Assembly: GCF_003206135.1 (NCBI RefSeq)
Contig: NZ_PZJT01000024.1
Coordinates: 1 to 64,000 of the forward strand
Direction of reading: 5' to 3'
DNA from: Salinicola salarius
GTDB lineage: Bacteria; Pseudomonadota; Gammaproteobacteria; Pseudomonadales; Halomonadaceae
DNA: 64,000 nucleotides
Shown here piece after piece: positions 26,887-35,374 of this stretch (its first letter is position 1; the number at the start of each line of letters is the position of its first letter). The notes below the pieces were generated by a model. The model made no database searches and was not told the DNA's origin. It was given only the letters and a program-made list of their open reading frames with translations. The position numbers and the translations under genes are program-made.

Positions 26887-27927
26887 TCATTCTGAAAGGA
26901 TCTGGATCTCGCGGTCCCAGCGGCGCAGGAACGCATCGCGACGCAGCGGGTCGACGAACGCCAGCAGCGTGGCGTTGATCGGAATCGGGTAGAGATGGTC
27001 GCCGACCTGATCGCGCAGCCGCTGGGCGGTGTAGGGGCCGATGACATCGTCGCGCACGCTGAACAGCGGCGTCTGGCCGGCCAGGATGTGCTGGCCGCGC
27101 CGGCTCAGAAGGAAGCGGACGAAGCGTCTGGCGGCGGCCGGGTGTGGCGCGTCACGGTGGACGAATGCCATCCGCATCAGCACCAGCGAGTAGTCGTTGG
27201 GGACCTGGACGATGATGTCGGGATGGGTCTGCGCCCAGAGCATCGCATAGGAACCCAGCAGATTGTAGCCGAGCCAGTAGCGGCCCTCGCTGAGCCCGGC
27301 CAGCATGCGCTGGGTGGTGGTTTCGAGATTGATGTTGGCCGCTCCCATGGCGGCGATCAGATCCCAGGCGCGGGGCGTATAGCGGGCATCCTGCTGGAAC
27401 AGGGTGTAGCCGACGCCGCTTTCTCGAGGCGAGTAGCTCACCACGCGACCATCGAGCCAGTGACGATAATGGGTCAGCAGATCGAGCAGGTCGCGATGGG
27501 TTTCCGGTGGCGGCATGTGCGAGGCGAGCTCGAGGCGATAGGCCATCACCACCGGCTCGAAGGTGAAGCCGAACACCTCGTTTCGCCATTTCGCCCACGC
27601 CGGCCACTGGTCGACTTCCGGCGCGTCGAGGGGCTGGGCCATGCCTTCGTTGCTGAGCGCCAGTTGCCACGGCATGGCGGAACTGATGACCACGTCCGGC
27701 GGCGATTCACGGTCCCGGGCACGTCGGTCGACCTCCAGCGTCGAGCGGTCGCGATAGTCGAGATCGATCTGCGGATTCTCGGCGGCGAAGGCGTCGAGTA
27801 CCGGATCGACGATCTGGCGATCCAGCGCGGCTTCGATGATCAGCTTTTCGGCGGCCCGGGCGGTGCCAGTGCCGACAAGACCCAGCCACAGAGCAAGGCC
27901 GAGCATCACCTGCAGACATCGTTTCAT
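26887..27927 (-). CDS. Extracellular solute-binding protein encoded with a two-component system
   Basis: A 346-residue precursor with a signal peptide (LGLALWLGLVGTGTARAA) and the two-domain fold of Fe3+/spermidine-type (family 1) binding proteins: LIIEAALDRQIVDPVLDAFA, VVISSAMPWQLALSNEGMAQ, a central FTFEPVVMAYRLEL, and VPNDYSLVLMRMAFV. There is no permease or ATPase gene next to it. Instead its start overlaps the sensor kinase stop by 4 bases (ATGA), so it is the third gene after the regulator and the kinase. It may present a ligand to the kinase periplasmic domain rather than feed a transporter. Confidence 0.85.
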   Translation of the reverse strand: MKRCLQVMLGLALWLGLVGTGTARAAEKLIIEAALDRQIVDPVLDAFAAENPQIDLDYRDRSTLEVDRRARDRESPPDVVISSAMPWQLALSNEGMAQPLDAPEVDQWPAWAKWRNEVFGFTFEPVVMAYRLELASHMPPPETHRDLLDLLTHYRHWLDGRVVSYSPRESGVGYTLFQQDARYTPRAWDLIAAMGAANINLETTTQRMLAGLSEGRYWLGYNLLGSYAMLWAQTHPDIIVQVPNDYSLVLMRMAFVHRDAPHPAAARRFVRFLLSRRGQHILAGQTPLFSVRDDVIGPYTAQRLRDQVGDHLYPIPINATLLAFVDPLRRDAFLRRWDREIQILSE

Positions 27928-29342
27928 GTCCTGCTCTCCTCGGGTGGCCGACAGCGGGCCAGCGTCAAGGTGACCCGGAATCCTCGCGGCTGCCGGTTGG
28001 AGACCGCTAGCTGGCCGGCATGGCGCACGGCGATGGATTCGGCAATGGCGAGCCCCAGCCCGGAGCCACACGTATCCTGGCGCCGGCCGCGTTCGAACGG
28101 CTGGGTCAGCCGGCCGAGCGACTCGGCATCGACGCCGGGGCCGTTATCTTCGAGCGTGAGCGTGACCTGCTCGTCGTCGCCGTCGTCGTGGGCGAGTCCC
28201 AGCGTGATTTCGCTGCCGGGCGGCGTGTAGCGGCAGGCATTGTCGATCAGGTTGTTAAGCAGTTCGTGCAGTGCCCAGCTTTCCCCTTCGACCCATACCG
28301 GGGTGGGCATGTCGATGACCAGGCCGAGATCGTGATCGCGGCTGTCCTGGCGATCGGCCCAGTCGGTGGCGACCTCGCGCATCAGCCGATCCAGCGCCAG
28401 CGGTTGACGCTCATGCCCCGGCCCCAGGTGCTGAAGTCGAGTCAGGCTCAACATCTGGCCGGCGAGGCGGCTGGTGCGTTCGGCGCTGTCGTGGACGGCT
28501 TCGAGCGCCTGGTGCCAGATGGCCGGCTCGCGGCTGGAGAGCGCCAGTTCGCTGGTGCTCTGCAGCCCGGCCAGCGGGGTCTTGAGCTGATGCGAGGCGT
28601 CGGCGATGAAGCGCAGCAGCGCATCGCGATGATGACGCTGGTCGGCGAACAGCCGGTTGAGGGTCTCGACCAGTTCGTGCATCTCCTTCGGCACGCCGAG
28701 CCTGAGCGGGCTGATGTCGTCGGCCCGCCGATCGCGAAGTGCCTGGCGCAGACGACGCAGCGGCGCCAGCATGGTATGCATGGCGATCGCTACCAGTGCG
28801 GCAGTGATCAGCACCATCGCGGCAAAGCGGGTGGCGCTCTTGCGGAACAGTTCCTGCGCCAGCAGGTCGCGACCGTGACGGGTATGGCCTACCCACAGCT
28901 GCACCGGCTCCTGGGTGTCCCAGCCGGCGGAATCCACCTCGCGACCGCTGAGACGAATCGGCTGGCCGTCGTAGACGGCGTCGAGATAGACCGGCTGGCG
29001 CCTGGCCTCGACCTGCATCGAGGCGGTGATCGGCAGATCGGCATTCTGGGTGATGGAAAGGCCGTTATCCGCCTGCAGCCAGTAGAACACCCGTTCCTGC
29101 CAGCGGGTGGCGAGGATCTGCAGCGCCGAGGCGGGCATTTCCAGGGTTGGCTTACCCTCCGGCCATTGCAGCGATTCGGCGATGGTCAGGCTGGCGGCTT
29201 CCAGTTGACCGTCCATGGCTCGATCGGCGGCCTTGCGCGCGCTGGTATAGGCCTCGATCAGCAGCAGCGTCCCCAACCCCGCGACGATGGCGATGAGCCA
29301 TAGCGCCAGGCGCCGCTTGAGCGATGTCTGCGGCGGTATCAC
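27924..29342 (-). CDS. Sensor histidine kinase (TctE-like)
   Basis: A 472-residue membrane kinase. Membrane segments lie near residues 12-30 (LALWLIAIVAGLGTLLLIEA) and 173-190 (FAAMVLITAALVAIAMHTML), enclosing a periplasmic sensor domain of about 140 residues. HAMP, then the H-box FIADASHQLKTPLAGLQS with the phospho-accepting His, N-box LNNLIDNACRYTPPG, and G-boxes LEDNGPGVD and GSGLGLAIAESI follow. The layout matches TctE/QseC. It overlaps the regulator by 4 bases. It probably senses a tricarboxylate and controls the divergent tctCBA operon. Confidence 0.9.
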   Translation of the reverse strand: MIPPQTSLKRRLALWLIAIVAGLGTLLLIEAYTSARKAADRAMDGQLEAASLTIAESLQWPEGKPTLEMPASALQILATRWQERVFYWLQADNGLSITQNADLPITASMQVEARRQPVYLDAVYDGQPIRLSGREVDSAGWDTQEPVQLWVGHTRHGRDLLAQELFRKSATRFAAMVLITAALVAIAMHTMLAPLRRLRQALRDRRADDISPLRLGVPKEMHELVETLNRLFADQRHHRDALLRFIADASHQLKTPLAGLQSTSELALSSREPAIWHQALEAVHDSAERTSRLAGQMLSLTRLQHLGPGHERQPLALDRLMREVATDWADRQDSRDHDLGLVIDMPTPVWVEGESWALHELLNNLIDNACRYTPPGSEITLGLAHDDGDDEQVTLTLEDNGPGVDAESLGRLTQPFERGRRQDTCGSGLGLAIAESIAVRHAGQLAVSNRQPRGFRVTLTLARCRPPEESRT

Positions 29343-30043
29343 TCGGGGCGTTCCTTCGGTGCGCCAGGCTCATGTTTGTCCGCTGTCTCTTCCAGTCGAT
29401 AGCCCAGACCGCGCAGTGTACGAATCGACAGGCCGGAGCCCGCCAGGCGCTTGCGCAGCCGGCTGACATAGACATCGAGCGCGTTGGCGCCCACCGCCTC
29501 GAAGCCGAACAGCCGGTTCTCCAGCGCCTCGCGCTGCACGATTCGCCCGGCGTTGAGCATCAGCGCCTCCAGCAGGCTGAATTCCCGTCGTGGCAGATCC
29601 AGCGAGGTCTCGTTCAGCCAGGCACTGGCAGAGCGGGTGTCCAGTTTCAAACCGCCGAAGCGCACGCTGTTGTCCAGCCGCTGCTGGCTGCGACGCAGCA
29701 GGGCGCGAACCCGCGCTTCCAGCTCGGTGATCGAGAACGGCTTGGCGAGATAGTCGTCGGCACCGAGATCCAGCCCGCGGACTCGATCCTCCAGCGCATC
29801 CCGCGCGGTCAGAATCATTACCGGCGTGGGGTCGGCGTGGGCGCGTAACCATTCGAGCACGCCGAGACCGCTGCCATCGGGCAGGCCGAGATCGAGCAGA
29901 ACCAGGTCGAAGCGGCCCTGGCGTAGCGCCTGGATGGCGTCGTCGACGCGTGATAGTGCATCGACAGTGTAACCGTGGCGAGTCATTGCCTGGCTCAGCG
30001 AGCGTGACAGCAGCGGATCGTCTTCGATCACGAGCAGGTGCAT
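29339..30043 (-). CDS. OmpR-family response regulator (TctD-like)
   Basis: A 234-residue regulator: receiver domain (LVIEDDPLLSRSL, phospho-Asp in LVLLDLGLPDGSG at about residue 51, Lys in DDYLAKPFS) and winged-helix DNA-binding domain (LPRREFSLLEALMLNAG, ANALDVYVSRLRKRL, IRTLRGLGYRL). ATG 30043 matches the conserved start. It is first in the order regulator-kinase-binding protein and is transcribed away from tctCBA (190 bases between starts), the arrangement of tctDE-tctCBA known from Salmonella. Confidence 0.92.
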   Translation of the reverse strand: MHLLVIEDDPLLSRSLSQAMTRHGYTVDALSRVDDAIQALRQGRFDLVLLDLGLPDGSGLGVLEWLRAHADPTPVMILTARDALEDRVRGLDLGADDYLAKPFSITELEARVRALLRRSQQRLDNSVRFGGLKLDTRSASAWLNETSLDLPRREFSLLEALMLNAGRIVQREALENRLFGFEAVGANALDVYVSRLRKRLAGSGLSIRTLRGLGYRLEETADKHEPGAPKERPE

Positions 30044-30232
30044 GGCGGTTTCTCGAGGCCATCTGCTAGCCATGTCTTGTACGACTAATGTCCTATACGA
30101 CAAAGGCCTAGATGACAGGTTGATGAAAGGTTAGCGCTCTAGCATCGCGCCGTCGGTAGGCAAAACCGGCCCGAGTCCGGTGCCCGCCACGAGATTTTGC
30201 GAGCATAACAACCCAGGTAGGAGACGCACAGC

Positions 30233-31222
30233 ATGCCCAACTCTCGATTCCTCTCTCGCTGGCTGGTTGCCGCCGTGACCGGCGGCGCGCTGCTGGCCGG
30301 CGCCGTTCAGGCCCAGGCCAAGCCGCCCGAGTGTATCGCACCAGCCAAGCCGGGTGGCGGTTACGATTTGACCTGTCGTCTGGCGGCCAACGGCCTGCAG
30401 GACGCCAAGCTGATCGACGAGCCGATGATGGTCAGCTACATGCCGGGCGGTATCGGCGCCGTGGCTTATAACCATGTCACCGGCGTGCGCGACGACGATC
30501 CCAACCTGATCGTGGCCGCAAGCACCGGCGCTGCGCTCAACCTGGCGCTGGGCAAGTTCGGTCTCGAGCACAAGGTCGACGACGTTCGCTGGCTGGGTGC
30601 GCTGGGTGTCGACTACGGCGCGATCGTGGTCCGCAAGGATGCGCCGTGGAACAACCTCGATGAGCTGATGAAAGCGCTGAAGCAGGACCCGTCCGGCGTG
30701 GTGATCGGTGCCGGCGGTACCGTCGGCAGCCAGGACTGGATGAAAGCGGCGCTGATGGCCAAGGCCGACGATGTCGATCCGCGCAAGCTGCGCTACGTCT
30801 CCTTCGAGGGCGGCGGTGAAGCGCTGGCGGCACTGCTGGGCGAGCACATCCAGGTGTTCACCGGCGACCTGGCCGAGCTGAAACCGCAGCTCGACAGCGG
30901 CGAGATCCGCATTCTGGCGGCGCTCTCCGAAGAACGCATGGGCGGCCCCTACGCGGACATCCCCACCGCCAAGGAGCAGGGCTACGATGTCGAATGGCCG
31001 ATCTGGCGCGGTTACTACATGGGGCCGAACGTCAGCGACGAAGCCTATCAGCAGTGGGCCGATCGCCTGCGCGAGCTGAACGACACCGAGAGCTTCAAGG
31101 CGTTGCGCGAGGGTCGCGGGCTGTTCCCGATGTCCAAGTTCGGTGACGACTTCCATCAGTACGTGAAGCAGCAGGTCGCCGACTTCCAGCAACTGTCCAA
31201 AGAAGTGGGTTTGACGAAATGA
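30233..31222 (+). CDS. tctC: Tricarboxylate-binding protein TctC (TTT system 2)
   Basis: A 329-residue precursor with a signal peptide ending AVQAQAK; the mature start ECIAPAKPGGGYDLTCRLAA is the hallmark of the true TctC subgroup that binds citrate-like acids. Further signatures: MVSYMPGGIGAVAYNHV and VIGAGGTVGSQDWMK. It overlaps tctB by ATGA. It is transcribed away from the TctDE-like regulatory genes, which probably switch it on. Citrate or another tricarboxylate is the likely ligand by family. Confidence 0.9.
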   Translation: MPNSRFLSRWLVAAVTGGALLAGAVQAQAKPPECIAPAKPGGGYDLTCRLAANGLQDAKLIDEPMMVSYMPGGIGAVAYNHVTGVRDDDPNLIVAASTGAALNLALGKFGLEHKVDDVRWLGALGVDYGAIVVRKDAPWNNLDELMKALKQDPSGVVIGAGGTVGSQDWMKAALMAKADDVDPRKLRYVSFEGGGEALAALLGEHIQVFTGDLAELKPQLDSGEIRILAALSEERMGGPYADIPTAKEQGYDVEWPIWRGYYMGPNVSDEAYQQWADRLRELNDTESFKALREGRGLFPMSKFGDDFHQYVKQQVADFQQLSKEVGLTK

Positions 31223-31677
31223 GACTCGCCGCCGACCGAATCCTGAGTTTGCTGTTGCTCGGTCTGGCGGCGTTCATCGCCGTCCAGGCCTGGCAGCTAC
31301 AGGTGCCGTTCAGCTACGACCCGGTCGGGCCGAAAGCATTTCCGCTGCTGCTGTCGGGTCTTCTGGCGGTTCTGGCGATCGTGCTTTTCATCCGTCCCGG
31401 CGCCAGCGGCCAATGGCCGAGCGGCGCGTTGCTGTTGCGCCTGGTCATCACCATGGCAGTGCTCGGCATCTATGCGGCGCTGTTCATCAATCTGGGTTAC
31501 CTGGTGACGACCGCTCTGGTCAGCATCGTCATCGCCTGGCTGTTCGGCGCCACGCCGATGAAAGCGATCATCGGCGGATTGCTGCTGGCGCTCGGCAGCT
31601 ATCTGCTATTCACCTACGGATTGGGAATCTCGCTGCCGACCGGTAGCTGGATCGAGCCGCTGCTGGGGAGCAACTGA
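31219..31677 (+). CDS. tctB: TctB family membrane subunit (TTT system 2)
   Basis: A 152-residue protein with four membrane segments: ILSLLLLGLAAFIAVQAW at the N-terminus, then the conserved PVGPKAFPLLLSGLLAVLAI, then two C-terminal helices (VTTALVSIVIAWLFGA; LLALGSYLLFTYGLGI). It is sandwiched, with a 4-base overlap and zero spacing, between tctC and tctA, so the three are one transcript. It is the small integral-membrane partner of TctA. Confidence 0.9.
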   Translation: MRLAADRILSLLLLGLAAFIAVQAWQLQVPFSYDPVGPKAFPLLLSGLLAVLAIVLFIRPGASGQWPSGALLLRLVITMAVLGIYAALFINLGYLVTTALVSIVIAWLFGATPMKAIIGGLLLALGSYLLFTYGLGISLPTGSWIEPLLGSN

Positions 31678-33189
31678 ATGTTCGATTTTCTGATCCAGGG
31701 CTTCGGTGTCGCCCTGACCCCGCTCAATCTGGGGCTGGCCTTCCTGGGCGCGCTGCTCGGCACGCTGTTCGGCGCCCTGCCGGGCATCGGGCCGATCAAC
31801 GGTATCGCCATCCTGATGCCGCTGGCCTACACGCTGGGGCTGCCGGCCGAATCCGCACTCATCCTGCTGGCCGGTATCTATACCGGTTCCGAATATGGCG
31901 GGCGCATGTCGAGCATTCTGCTCAACGTGCCCGGCGACGCCGGCGCGGTCATGACCACGCTGGACGGCCATCCGCTGGCCAAGAAGGGCCTCGCCGGGCC
32001 GGCCCTGGGTCTGTCGGCGGTCAGTTCGTTCATCGGGGCGACTATCGCCATCGTCGGTCTGACGCTGTTCGCGCCGCTGCTGGCGGTCGTTGCCGTCAAG
32101 TTCGGCCCTGCCGAATTCTTCGCACTGATGATCTTCGCCTTCGCCTCGATGTCCGCGATGATGGGCAAGGATCCGATCAAGACGTTGATCGGCGCCGTAC
32201 TCGGGGTATTGATCTCTACCGTCGGCGTCGACTCCGGCACCGGCGTGCTGCGCTTCACCTTCGACATGCCCGAGCTCTACGACGGCATCGATTTCGTGGT
32301 GATGATCATCGGCCTGTTCGCGGTCAGCGAGATCCTGCTGATGCTCGAGCACGCCTTCCGTCACGACCAGGAAGGCGAGATGGCGCCGATCGGCCGTGTC
32401 ATGGTCAAGATGAGCGAAGTGCTGTACTGCAAGTGGGCGATCCTGCGCTCCAGCGTGATCGGCTTTGTCATCGGCGTGCTGCCGGGCACCGGCGCCTCCG
32501 TCGCCAGCGCCGTGGCCTATACCACCGAAAAGCGCATCAGCGATCACGACAACAGCTTCGGCACCGGCAACATGCGCGGCCTGGCCGCGCCGGAAGCGGC
32601 CAACAACGCCTCCGCCGCCGGCTCGTTCGTGCCCATGCTAACGCTGGGCATTCCCGGCTCCGGCACCACCGCGATCCTGCTTGGCGCGCTGATGCTCTAC
32701 AACATCAATCCGGGCCCAATGATGTTCCGCGAGCAGCCGGTGGTGGTGGGCGGTCTGATCGCCTCGCTCTATATCGGCAATGTCATGCTGCTGCTGCTGA
32801 ACCTGCCGCTGGCCGGCGTATTCGCCCGCGTATTGCAAGTACCGCGCTGGCTGCTGGTGCCGAGCGTGGCGATTCTCGCCTTCGTCGGCGTCTACCAGCT
32901 GCATTCCGATTTGATGGCTATCTACCTGATGCTGGTTATCGGTGTGTTCGGCTACCTGCTTCGCAAGTTCGGCTTCTCGCTGGCGCCGGTGGTGCTCGGC
33001 TTCGTGCTCGGCGGGCTGATGGAAGAGAACCTGCGTCGGGCGCTGTCGATCAGCGGAGGCGACGTCGGCATCCTGTTCCAGTCCGGCCTCTCCATCGGGC
33101 TATGGATCGCCGCCGCGCTGGTCGTGCTGGTACCGATGTTTGCCGGCAAGCTCAAGGCGAAGTTCCTGCCGGCGGCTAAGCCTTCCTGA
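31678..33189 (+). CDS. tctA: TctA family membrane subunit (TTT system 2)
   Basis: A 503-residue carrier. The conserved loops are GTLFGALPGIGPINGIAILM near residue 30, AGIYTGSEYGGRMSSILLNV, and GFVIGVLPGTGASVASAVAY near 265, then APEAANNASAAGSFVPMLTL. It should transport the TctC ligand with sodium or proton coupling. The gene begins directly after the tctB stop; a stem-loop 38 bases beyond its stop may end the operon. Confidence 0.95.
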   Translation: MFDFLIQGFGVALTPLNLGLAFLGALLGTLFGALPGIGPINGIAILMPLAYTLGLPAESALILLAGIYTGSEYGGRMSSILLNVPGDAGAVMTTLDGHPLAKKGLAGPALGLSAVSSFIGATIAIVGLTLFAPLLAVVAVKFGPAEFFALMIFAFASMSAMMGKDPIKTLIGAVLGVLISTVGVDSGTGVLRFTFDMPELYDGIDFVVMIIGLFAVSEILLMLEHAFRHDQEGEMAPIGRVMVKMSEVLYCKWAILRSSVIGFVIGVLPGTGASVASAVAYTTEKRISDHDNSFGTGNMRGLAAPEAANNASAAGSFVPMLTLGIPGSGTTAILLGALMLYNINPGPMMFREQPVVVGGLIASLYIGNVMLLLLNLPLAGVFARVLQVPRWLLVPSVAILAFVGVYQLHSDLMAIYLMLVIGVFGYLLRKFGFSLAPVVLGFVLGGLMEENLRRALSISGGDVGILFQSGLSIGLWIAAALVVLVPMFAGKLKAKFLPAAKPS

Positions 33190-33226
33190 TACCGTGATCG
33201 AGATCAATCGAATGACGTGCTGCGTC

Positions 33227-33252
33227 GACGGCCCCGCTCTGGCGGGGCCGTC
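33227..33252 (+). terminator. Strong GC hairpin after tctA
   Basis: GACGGCCCCGC and GCGGGGCCGTC pair over 11 bases around a TCTG loop. The T-run that should follow is weak (GTCGTTGA), so this is either an inefficient terminator or a 3' stabiliser of the tct mRNA. Confidence 0.55.
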
Positions 33253-33391
33253 GTCGTTGAGCCGGAGGCGTTGCCGTCGGAGAGCGCCTCAAGAAGCCGA
33301 TGTCACGAGATTCAGTGCCCGTGCTGGCACCGACTCCGGCTATAGTCCGAATAGCCCAACTTGTGGCGATGCTGATCACTGGGAGCAACCG

Positions 33392-34122
33392 ATGAGTGAT
33401 GACAAGTCTGCAGTAATCGAAGCGCTGGCACCGCATGGGCGACTGCGTGTCGCCATCAACTACGGCAATATCGTACTCGCGCAGCGGGGTAAGGACGGCG
33501 AGCCTGCCGGCGTCTCGGTTGCGCTGGCGCGGGCGTTGGCATCGGAGCTCGATGTGGCGATCGAATTCGCCACTTTCGACGGCGCCGGCGACGTGTTCGC
33601 CGCTATCGACGACGACGCCTGGCGGATCGGCTTTCTCGCCCGCGATCCGGTTCGTGCGGAGAAGATTCATTTCACCGCCCCCTACGTGATCATCGAAGGC
33701 ACCTATCTGGTACCGGAATCTTCACCGTTCAGGATATCGACGAGCTGGACGTGGATGACGTCCGTATCGCGGTGGGCAAGGGCGCGGCCTACGACCTTTA
33801 CCTGACCCGCGCGTTGCAGCATGCGAGCCTGGTTCGCGCGGCAACCTCAGCCGCGGCCATCGAGCTGTTCGTCGAGAGCCAACTGGATGCCGCAGCCGGC
33901 GTTCGTCAGCCGCTCGCGGCCTACGCCGCGTCGAACCCGGGCTATCGTGTCCTGCCCGGTCGCTTCACGGCGATCGAGCAGTGCATGGCGATACCCAAGA
34001 CACAGGCGTCGGATGCGGTCACGCGTTACGTCGAGGACTTCCTGGCCCGCATGAAGCGGGAGGGCCTGGTGAAGCGTGCGCTGTCGGAAAGCGGCCAGGA
34101 CGAGACGCAGGCGGCGGACTGA
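33392..34122 (+). pseudogene. Amino-acid-type binding protein gene without signal peptide, frameshifted
   Basis: The first frame begins MSDDKSAVIEALAPHGRLRV and carries a family-3 solute-binding domain (VALARALASELDVAIEF, GFLARDPVRAEKIHFTAPY). Near 33725-33735 it leaves the frame; the continuation QDIDELDVDDVRIAVGKGAA to the end at 34122 is in another frame, as in a normal protein with one base lost. Either the gene is inactive or this is a sequencing error. It has no secretion signal, like a known cytosolic subgroup of these proteins. It stands alone. Confidence 0.75.
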
Positions 34123-34268
34123 GCCGGCAGTCGTCGAAAAGCGGAAATATTCAGGTCACGACGTTAACGTTTCGATTCTTTTCTGTTATTTTTCCGCCGC
34201 GGGATGATCGTGAGCCGATAGCCGACGCTATGAGCGTGGGGCACTAGGCTCGGCGCGAGTCTCGCCAA

Positions 34269-34358
34269 GGAGAGGTGGCAGAGTGGTCGAATGCACCGCA
34301 CTCGAAATGCGGCATACCTTCGCGGGTATCGAGGGTTCAAATCCCTCCCTCTCCGCCA
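34269..34358 (+). tRNA. tRNA-Ser, anticodon CGA
   Basis: A 90-base class II tRNA: acceptor stem GGAGAGG pairing with CCTCTCC, D arm with GCAGAGTGGTCGAATGC, anticodon stem CCGCA/TGCGG around loop CTCGAAA (anticodon CGA, reads UCG), a long variable arm, T loop GGTTCAAATCC, and an encoded CCA end. The long variable arm and GCCA end fit serine. Confidence 0.97.
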
Positions 34359-34367
34359 CGAATGATG

Positions 34368-34395
34368 AAAGCCGGCTCATGTAGCCGGCTTTTTC
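34368..34395 (+). terminator. Rho-independent terminator after tRNA-Ser
   Basis: AAAGCCGGCT and AGCCGGCTTT form a stable stem around CATGT, followed by TTTT. It ends the tRNA transcript and could also act on the convergent exporter gene. Confidence 0.85.
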
Positions 34396-34423
34396 GTTGC
34401 TGGACGACACGCATGGCTAACCT

Positions 34424-35344
34424 TCAGCCGCTTGCTCTCGCCGGCAGCACTTCCAGGACCGCGGCGGCAATCACCAGAACGGCGCCGACAATCTGGATCG
34501 TCGCCAGCGGTTCGTCAGCGAACAGCGCCGCCGAGAAGACGCCGACGAGCACTTCGCTCATCATCAGGATACCCAGCCGGGCCGGGGGCAGATGGCCGGC
34601 TGCCCAGACGATGAGAGCCAGCGATGCCGACCACCACAGAATCGCCGCGGCGAGGATCCAGCCTGCTACGCGCCATCCGGTTTCCAGCGGCGGCAAGCCG
34701 GGCCAGGGAGAGAGGAAGGGCGCCAGCAGCACGGCGGCGACCAGCGCACCGACCGCGAACAGAAAGCTGCCTTCTCCGGGGCCGAGGGTGTTGTGGGAGC
34801 GCATGCCGCTGGAAGCGACTGCCCACATCAGTCCCGAGGCCAGCCCCAGCCAGTCACCGATGCCGTGCGGCAGCGGGGAGCCGTTGGCGCCGAGCACCAG
34901 CCCCAGGCCGATCAGCCCCACGAGGATGACGGCCACGCGTCGGCCGGTGAGCGGCCAGCGCCACCATAGCCGTTCGATTAGCGTGCTCCAGACCGGGGTC
35001 AGGTAGAACAGCAGAATGACCACGGCGACCTGGCCATGAACCAGGCCGATGGAGTAGAGCATGAACGCCGCTCCGCCCAACGTGACCGAGGCGAGCCCCA
35101 GCGCGGAAGAACGGGCGAGCCGGCGACGCTGGGCCAGCGCCCAGGGGGAGAGCACCACGCACGCCGTGGCGGCGATGATCAGCGATCCCCAGACGCCGCC
35201 GAGCTGAAGCGCCTCGATGCGGCGAATGGGATACCAGTAGATACCCCAGAGCCCGCCGGCCAGCAGAACGCCCAGCGCTGCCAGCCGTGCCGGAGAGACA
35301 CGGCTGGCGATGTCGAGAGAGAACGACGTCGCCTTCCTTGGCAC
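34424..35344 (-). CDS. EamA/DMT family exporter
   Basis: A 306-residue membrane protein of the drug/metabolite transporter superfamily with ten membrane segments and two EamA repeats (LGVLLAGGLWGIYWYPIRRI at residue 22; SGLMWAVASSGMRS near 175). The first repeat ends in VVILLFYLTPVWSTLIERL, as in RhaT/YdcZ-like exporters, and the second in VLVGVFSAALFADEPLATIQ. Substrate unknown; metabolite efflux is typical. It is convergent with the tRNA and precedes pgk only by chance of orientation. Confidence 0.88.
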   Translation of the reverse strand: MPRKATSFSLDIASRVSPARLAALGVLLAGGLWGIYWYPIRRIEALQLGGVWGSLIIAATACVVLSPWALAQRRRLARSSALGLASVTLGGAAFMLYSIGLVHGQVAVVILLFYLTPVWSTLIERLWWRWPLTGRRVAVILVGLIGLGLVLGANGSPLPHGIGDWLGLASGLMWAVASSGMRSHNTLGPGEGSFLFAVGALVAAVLLAPFLSPWPGLPPLETGWRVAGWILAAAILWWSASLALIVWAAGHLPPARLGILMMSEVLVGVFSAALFADEPLATIQIVGAVLVIAAAVLEVLPARASG

Positions 35345-35374
35345 GCTAATTCCTTGTCTGTCGTGAGTGGGAAG

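Noticed and set aside
25672..29303. Long plus-strand open frames (25672-26895, 26995-28230, 28020-29303)
   Set aside because: They are antisense to well-conserved transporter, binding-protein and kinase genes and have the low-complexity Q/G/R/D composition of shadow frames in GC-rich DNA.
34269..34358. tRNA-Ser as an integration site for a genomic island
   Set aside because: No integrase gene and no duplicated tRNA end seen in the window.
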